This document shows positions 60,322 to 64,000 of a stretch of DNA of 64,000 bases, one piece after another (position 1 is the first letter of the stretch; each line of letters starts with the position of its first letter). The stretch is from assembly GCF_023065955.2 (NCBI RefSeq), contig NW_026622974.1:26443718-26507717 (forward strand), written 5' to 3'. Source of the stretch: Ursus arctos. Taxonomy: Eukaryota; Chordata; Mammalia; Carnivora; Ursidae. A model generated the notes under the pieces. The model was not told the origin of the DNA, searched no databases, and was given only the letters and a program-made list of their open reading frames with translations. The translations under genes and the position numbers were made by a program.

Positions 60322-60461
60322 GTAAGGCGGGGACGCTGTTGAGCCTCGGAGGCGCGCGTGTGCGGAGCTCGGAGGTGCGCGCGTACGGAGCTTGGAGGTG
60401 CGCGCGCACGGAGAGCCGAGGCGCGTGTGGGGGGGTGGGGAACGTGTTGCTTGAAGGTGCA
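60322..60461. other. RIMS1: GC-rich start of the downstream RIMS1 intron
   Basis: Donor 'gtaaggcggg' fits the consensus well. The CpG-rich composition of the exon continues for about 120 bp. If the intron were retained, the frame would run 49 codons further and stop at 60465-60467. Confidence 0.7.
60348..60431. repeat. 23-bp CpG-rich tandem array, about 3.5 units
   Basis: Three complete 23-bp units, 60348-60370, 60371-60393 and 60394-60416, with the shape GGAGG(C/T)GCGCGCG..CGGAG, plus a partial fourth unit. Units differ at a few positions, mostly CpG-type changes. The array starts 26 bp after the exon end. It contains purine-pyrimidine alternation (GCGCGCG, CGCGCGCACG). Confidence 0.92.
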
Positions 60462-60690
60462 ACGTGATGACTGTAGTTAACACTGCAGTATGGTATGTTA
60501 GAAAGTTCTGAGGGTAGATGGGAAAAGTTCACATCATAAGAGAAAAACAAATTCTAACTAGATAAGAAGATGGATGCTAGCTAAACTTATTTTGGTAATC
60601 ATTTCGCACTATGGATGTCAAATCATTATGCGGTATTCCTTAAACTTATATGGAGCAGTATGTCAGTTATATCCATGGTTCCATAGAAGA
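60462..60690 (+). mobile_element. L1M 3' end, sense
   Basis: 'gatgactgtagttaacactg', 'tatgttagaaagttctgagg', 'aagttcacatcataagagaa', 'gctagctaaacttattttgg', 'taatcatttcgcactatgga' and 'ttccttaaacttatatggag' follow the terminal 3' UTR of L1MA/L1MB-type elements. The A-tail is lost. It starts only 140 bp after the exon donor. Confidence 0.85.
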
Positions 60691-61164
60691 GGGGGAGAAA
60701 GTGCGGCATGGAATGCTCACAGACACAACCTCTCAAGGAATAGAATAGAAGGTTTTAGCTTGCTTGCTTGCTTCTTTTTTGGTAGAATTTTAAAACAATC
60801 ACAAGCTTCAAATTTGGGTTACAAGAGTTCTTAAAGACTTTGGCTCTTGTCATTCTGGGAAATTCAGTATGCAGTCTTGTGTTTTTAAGTTATTATTTTG
60901 GGGTGGCTTTGGGGGAAAACACTTTTCTAGAAAACCAAACTATTCCTGATAAAGGGGAATGTATCTTTTTTAAAACTTCAGTGGTGTGATACTCCAGAGA
61001 GGTAGTATTTTTCAAGTTTCCAGTGAATCTTTTTCACAGCTTTTGAAGAAAGTATATCATGCTGATGTTATATATTGTTTTGGATAATAACTTTGTAGTA
61101 CAAAGTTTATTTTACCTATCACATTACAAAACATTTTGGAGCGTTGTGTGATAAGTTTTGTTTT
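60691..61164. other. Intronic sequence, nothing recognised
   Basis: AT-rich intron with a short 'cttg' repeat at 60757-60771. Confidence 0.5.
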
Positions 61165-61345
61165 GTTTTTTGGTCTTGTTCTGCGCTGTACAATACCTTA
61201 GCCACATGCAGCTATTTAAATTACTTACAATTAAATAAACTTAAAAATTCGTTCCCCAGTCACATTAGCCACATTTCAAGTGCTCAGAATCATCGCAGAA
61301 AGTTTCTTTAGATAACATAATACTAGTCTAGAAAATAGTTCAATT
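61165..61345. mobile_element. hAT-Charlie-type MITE
   Basis: 'ttctgcgctgtacaatacct', 'tagccacatgcagctattta', 'cacattagccacatttcaag' and 'tgctcagaatcatcgcagaa' match a widespread mammalian palindromic hAT MITE whose ends read CTGTCCAATA and which carries repeated TAGCCACAT. The exact family name is uncertain. Confidence 0.7.
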
Positions 61346-61649
61346 TGATGTTGAAATTATGTATTTCTTTTGAAGATTCACTTCATTCTGTTGTTCACTC
61401 ACATTTAAATTGGCCACAGTCCTAAATTGGATGGTGGTTGTCTCACCCTTGTTGTAGTGTTTCTTAGTTATGTTTTGGGGTGACTATTTTTAGAATTTTT
61501 GACTCATAGTTGCTAAATTATATACTAAATATTATAAATTTATTAAAAAATAACTTTGCTTTCTCATGTTCTCTATCTTCAAACTGCATTGCTGTGTCCT
61601 CTCGCTTTCTATATCTCTGTTTACTTTCTCTCTCTCTACATATATATAT

Positions 61650-61650
61650 G

Positions 61651-61700
<50 letters not shown>

Positions 61701-61701
61701 C
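61650..61701 (+). repeat. (GATA)n microsatellite
   Basis: About 12 perfect GATA units, flanked by a (TA)n stretch on the left and by GACA and TAGC variants on the right ('agctagctagctgtctagat'). Confidence 0.97.
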
Positions 61702-61862
61702 AGACACATATACAAACATATTCATCTAGCTAGCTAGCTGTCTAGATAGATAGATGGGTGAATGGATGAATGGATATATGTATTTGGGAACAATTAAGTT
61801 CATTCTATCATAATTACTGCAACTCAAGTTAAAATAGCTGCTCTAGGACAGTGACTTGGTAA

Positions 61863-61996
61863 GAGATCACTTAGCAGAATGTGGATGCCATGTTGTAAGT
61901 TTCAGGGTCAAGGGAAGACTGTCCCCATGGAATAAAATTGATAGGGCAGGGGGAGACAGGAATTAAAGCATTATATGTATATGGGATCATTTGGGT
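61863..61996 (+). repeat. Copy 1 of an unnamed diverged direct repeat
   Basis: Shares 'gttgtaagtttcagggtcaa'-type sequence with 63594-63729 over about 100-135 bp, including 'ggatg.catgttgt.agtttcagggtcaagggaaga', 'ccccatg.aataaaatt' and 'agggca...gggagaca' (dots mark differences). I do not recognise the family. Confidence 0.85.
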
Positions 61997-62106
61997 CTTT
62001 AAGCACACCTTCTGATGACTTACATTGGACTTATAAATCAGTATGCATATACTTATGCATATTGTGTATGACCTTTTTAAAAGTCACATGGTGACTTTAC
62101 CTGGTG

Positions 62107-62297
62107 GGGCACCTGGGTGGCTCAGTTGGTTGAGAATCTGACTCCTGGTTTTAGCTGGGGTGGTGATCTCAGGGTTGTGGAATGGAGCCCCAGTGGGTCT
62201 CCACATTCAGCAGGGAGTCTGCTTCTTCTTCTCCTTCTCCCTCTGCCGCTTCCCCCCTCTCTCCCCCACTCCAAAATAAATAAATCTTTAAAAATCA
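62107..62297 (+). mobile_element. CAN-SINE, sense
   Basis: 'ggggcacctgggtggctcag', 'ggtgatctcagggttgtgga', 'cagcagggagtctgcttctt' and tail 'aaaataaataaatctttaaa'. The word 'tcacatggtga' appears on both sides (62083 and 62295), consistent with a target-site duplication with extra sequence on the left. Confidence 0.93.
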
Positions 62298-63278
62298 CAT
62301 GGTGAGGATACTCTTGCCTTCTGTGCCTTAGTATTGTTTTGTAAACACATATTTTTCTCCCCTGAAATAATAAAATGTTAAATAAAAATGTAAATGGTGT
62401 GCTTAATTGGTGTGCAGATAACTCTTAATGGATATATATATATGTATATTAATGTATATGTATATTTTCTCATTTCTTAAAGTAAGGACTCTACATCAGT
62501 TCTTATTGAATATGTATTTTAAATCACAGTGGGCATAGAATCGGACAGAATTGAATCTCACAACTATTTACAATACCAACAGATTGTGAAAGTACAAACG
62601 ACTAATGGGTAACTGGAAGGATGGAACTGGTGTAATGCGTGGAATTTACTGCTTCTGCATACTGTCTTCCCTCCTTAGGAATGATCATTCTGGGAATGTT
62701 GGTGACTATATACACCTCTGAAATTGAAGTTAAATCTCTTTTTCTGGGAACACAGGGGCATCACATGTGCCGTTGTCTGATTCAGACAACTCTGTTTTCT
62801 CTTATAATGAATCTCTTTTTCAATAAATGTCTTGAAAATAAACTCCAATCAAATAGTTGCCTTATTCTAATATTTTAACCGATCCCAACTCACTGTTTAC
62901 AAAATGAAACATTAACTGTAAAGAGCATACTTTTTATCAGTGTAGCAGAGACGTTTTCCTATTTCAAAATTAGAAATTCCACTCTCTGTAATATCTATCT
63001 ATGCCTTTATTACCAAACCCCACCATTGTCTACTAAGGACCATCTAGGGAACCAGCCATGATAATCTATAGTATCCTGTGACCCTGTTACCTAACCTCCT
63101 TAAGTACTAGTTCTCTTGTTGGCACAATGGGGTTAAGAGTATCCACTATCCACATGGTAAGATTATTAAGTGGTTTGATGAGGTGATGCATATAAAATAG
63201 GATGCTACATTAGCATTCTTCCTGTTTTGATTTTGCTTGTGGTACCTGTACCATAGATATCTAATATCACTATGAGTG
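62298..63278. other. Intronic unique sequence
   Basis: A (TA/TG)-rich tract lies at 62430-62465. Otherwise nothing recognised. The 79-codon frame at 62639-62878 has no known motif. Confidence 0.45.
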
Positions 63279-63293
63279 AAAGATAATCACTCA

Positions 63294-63490
63294 GGGGCAC
63301 CTGGGTGGCTCAGTCATTAAGCGTTTGCCTTTGGCTCAGGGTGTGATCCCAGGGCCCTGGGATCGAGCCCCGCATCGGGCTCCCTGCTCCTCTGGGAGCC
63401 TGCTTCTTCCTCTCCCACTCTCCCTGCTTGTGTTCCCTCTCTCGCTGCCTCTCTCTCTGTCAAATAAATAAATAAAATCTTAAAAAAAAA
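63294..63490 (+). mobile_element. Young CAN-SINE, sense, perfect 15-bp target-site duplication
   Basis: 'ggggcacctgggtggctcag', 'tgcctttggctcagggtgtg', 'atccctgctcc'-like core, 'ccctgcttgtgttccctctc' and 'aaataaataaataaaatctt' plus A-tail. The 15-mer 'aaagataatcactca' is identical at 63279-63293 and 63491-63505. Very well preserved. Confidence 0.95.
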
Positions 63491-63505
63491 AAAGATAATC
63501 ACTCA

Positions 63506-63593
63506 TGTATAAGATATAAAGAAAAGGTAAAAGAACTATTTTTATGTCTTATAGGATCTAATGGGGTGAGGAGAAGAAAAATGATTTGGGAGG
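63506..63593. other. Intronic sequence
   Basis: Short unrecognised stretch between a SINE and the second copy of the unnamed repeat. Confidence 0.5.
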
Positions 63594-63729
63594 AGAGATC
63601 TTAGGAGAGTGGATGTCATGTTGTGAGTTTCAGGGTCAAGGGAAGATTATCCCCATGAAATAAAATTTAAAGGGCAGTGGGAGACAAATTAAAATTGCGT
63701 TTTAATTATAGCCCATTATTTTGGGTCCT
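63594..63729 (+). repeat. Copy 2 of an unnamed diverged direct repeat
   Basis: Same orientation as copy 1 at 61863-61996, about 1.73 kb downstream. It contains 'gagtttcagggtcaaggga' and 'ccccatgaaataaaattta'. Later 'attttgggtcctgg' loosely echoes 'catttgggtctttaag' of copy 1. Confidence 0.85.
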
Positions 63730-63739
63730 GGACTCAGTT

Positions 63740-63742
<3 letters not shown>

Positions 63743-63781
<39 letters not shown>

Positions 63782-63790
63782 TGTGTGTGT
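63743..63790 (+). repeat. (GT)n microsatellite
   Basis: About 23 GT units with a single 'gtat' interruption near 63773. Nothing recognised from there to the window end. Confidence 0.97.
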
Positions 63791-64000
63791 CAGAATGAGT
63801 TCCCACACCAACAAACAATTCTCATATATCAGCAGGATGTCTGAGAGAATTCAATTTAACTCAATTCTGATATTTTCTACCCATAGATACCATTGGATCC
63901 CACAGATTAAGGGCTCAAAAGACTGCCTTCTACTTCAGATGCCAGTCATAAGCCCAGGTTGTTACCTATGCTTCTGACCAACTGGCTATAAATCAGAGGT

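Larger units (their letters stand above)
61346..62106. other. Intronic sequence with microsatellite and unnamed repeat copy
   Basis: Contains the GATA array and one member of the 61863/63594 repeat pair listed separately. Otherwise unrecognised. Confidence 0.5.

Noticed and set aside
59520..60467. A free-standing 315-codon gene starting at GTG 59520
   Set aside because: The GTG is an internal valine codon of the exon that opens at 59456, and the tail beyond 60321 is intron. A vertebrate exon does not need its own start.
63294..63380. tRNA gene from the SINE heads
   Set aside because: The SINE heads are tRNA-derived, but they have diverged from a foldable tRNA and are attached to SINE bodies. 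No genuine tRNA gene was seen.

Overview
This window is vertebrate nuclear DNA, from a carnivoran mammal and most likely a bear-like caniform. It is AT-rich, mostly non-coding and dense in interspersed repeats. The best clue to the organism is the many copies of the carnivore tRNA-derived SINE (CAN-SINE/SINEC: a 'cctgggtggc' head, a CT-rich middle and an 'aataaataaaatctt' A-tail). The copy at 23736-23935, with its 'ggcgcagtcgtta' head and 'ggcgtgatcctggcgtt' core, looks like the type I associate with ursids. That placement is from memory of the family, not a search.

The only protein-coding gene I can support is RIMS1 (RIM1, the presynaptic active-zone scaffold), on the + strand. Two internal coding exons are present. 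The exon at 55587-55927 starts inside the N-terminal zinc finger. The exon at 59456-60321 is large and GC-rich and encodes the linker between the zinc finger and the PDZ domain. They join in frame (402 codons plus 1 nt, no stop) with canonical AG/GT sites. Everything else is intron: at least 55.6 kb upstream, 3.5 kb between them and at least 3.7 kb downstream. The first exon of RIMS1 and its PDZ and C2 exons lie outside the window.

Intron layout: 1-4.7 kb is mostly unique, with a tail-only retro-insertion, an inverted SINE and a SINE. 4.8-7.9 kb is an old antisense L1. 9.6-13 kb holds SINEs, a Tigger DNA transposon fragment and a long L2. 15.0-17.1 kb holds an unassigned element with terminal inverted repeats, then a hAT transposon split by an antisense L1. 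18.7-25.4 kb holds SINEs, MIRs and a MER5A-like element. 26.7-30.1 kb holds old L1 pieces, a minisatellite and an L2. 30-36 kb is mostly unique. 36.2-37.7 kb is a MIR split by one LTR and followed by a second. 40.5-47.1 kb is a near full-length but decayed sense L1, followed by a SINE and an antisense L1 (47.7-49.4 kb). 49.5-51.4 kb is an antisense L2 carrying two younger insertions. 53.6 kb to the end holds the exons, SINEs, short tandem repeats, an L1 3' end just after the large exon, and a diverged duplicated segment.

I found no operon, CRISPR array, RNA gene or previously undescribed multi-gene system. The points most worth a second look are the element with terminal inverted repeats at 15058-15558, the unnamed repeat pair at 61863/63594, the GC-rich tandem array 26 bp after the large-exon donor site, and several well-preserved records of retrotransposition.
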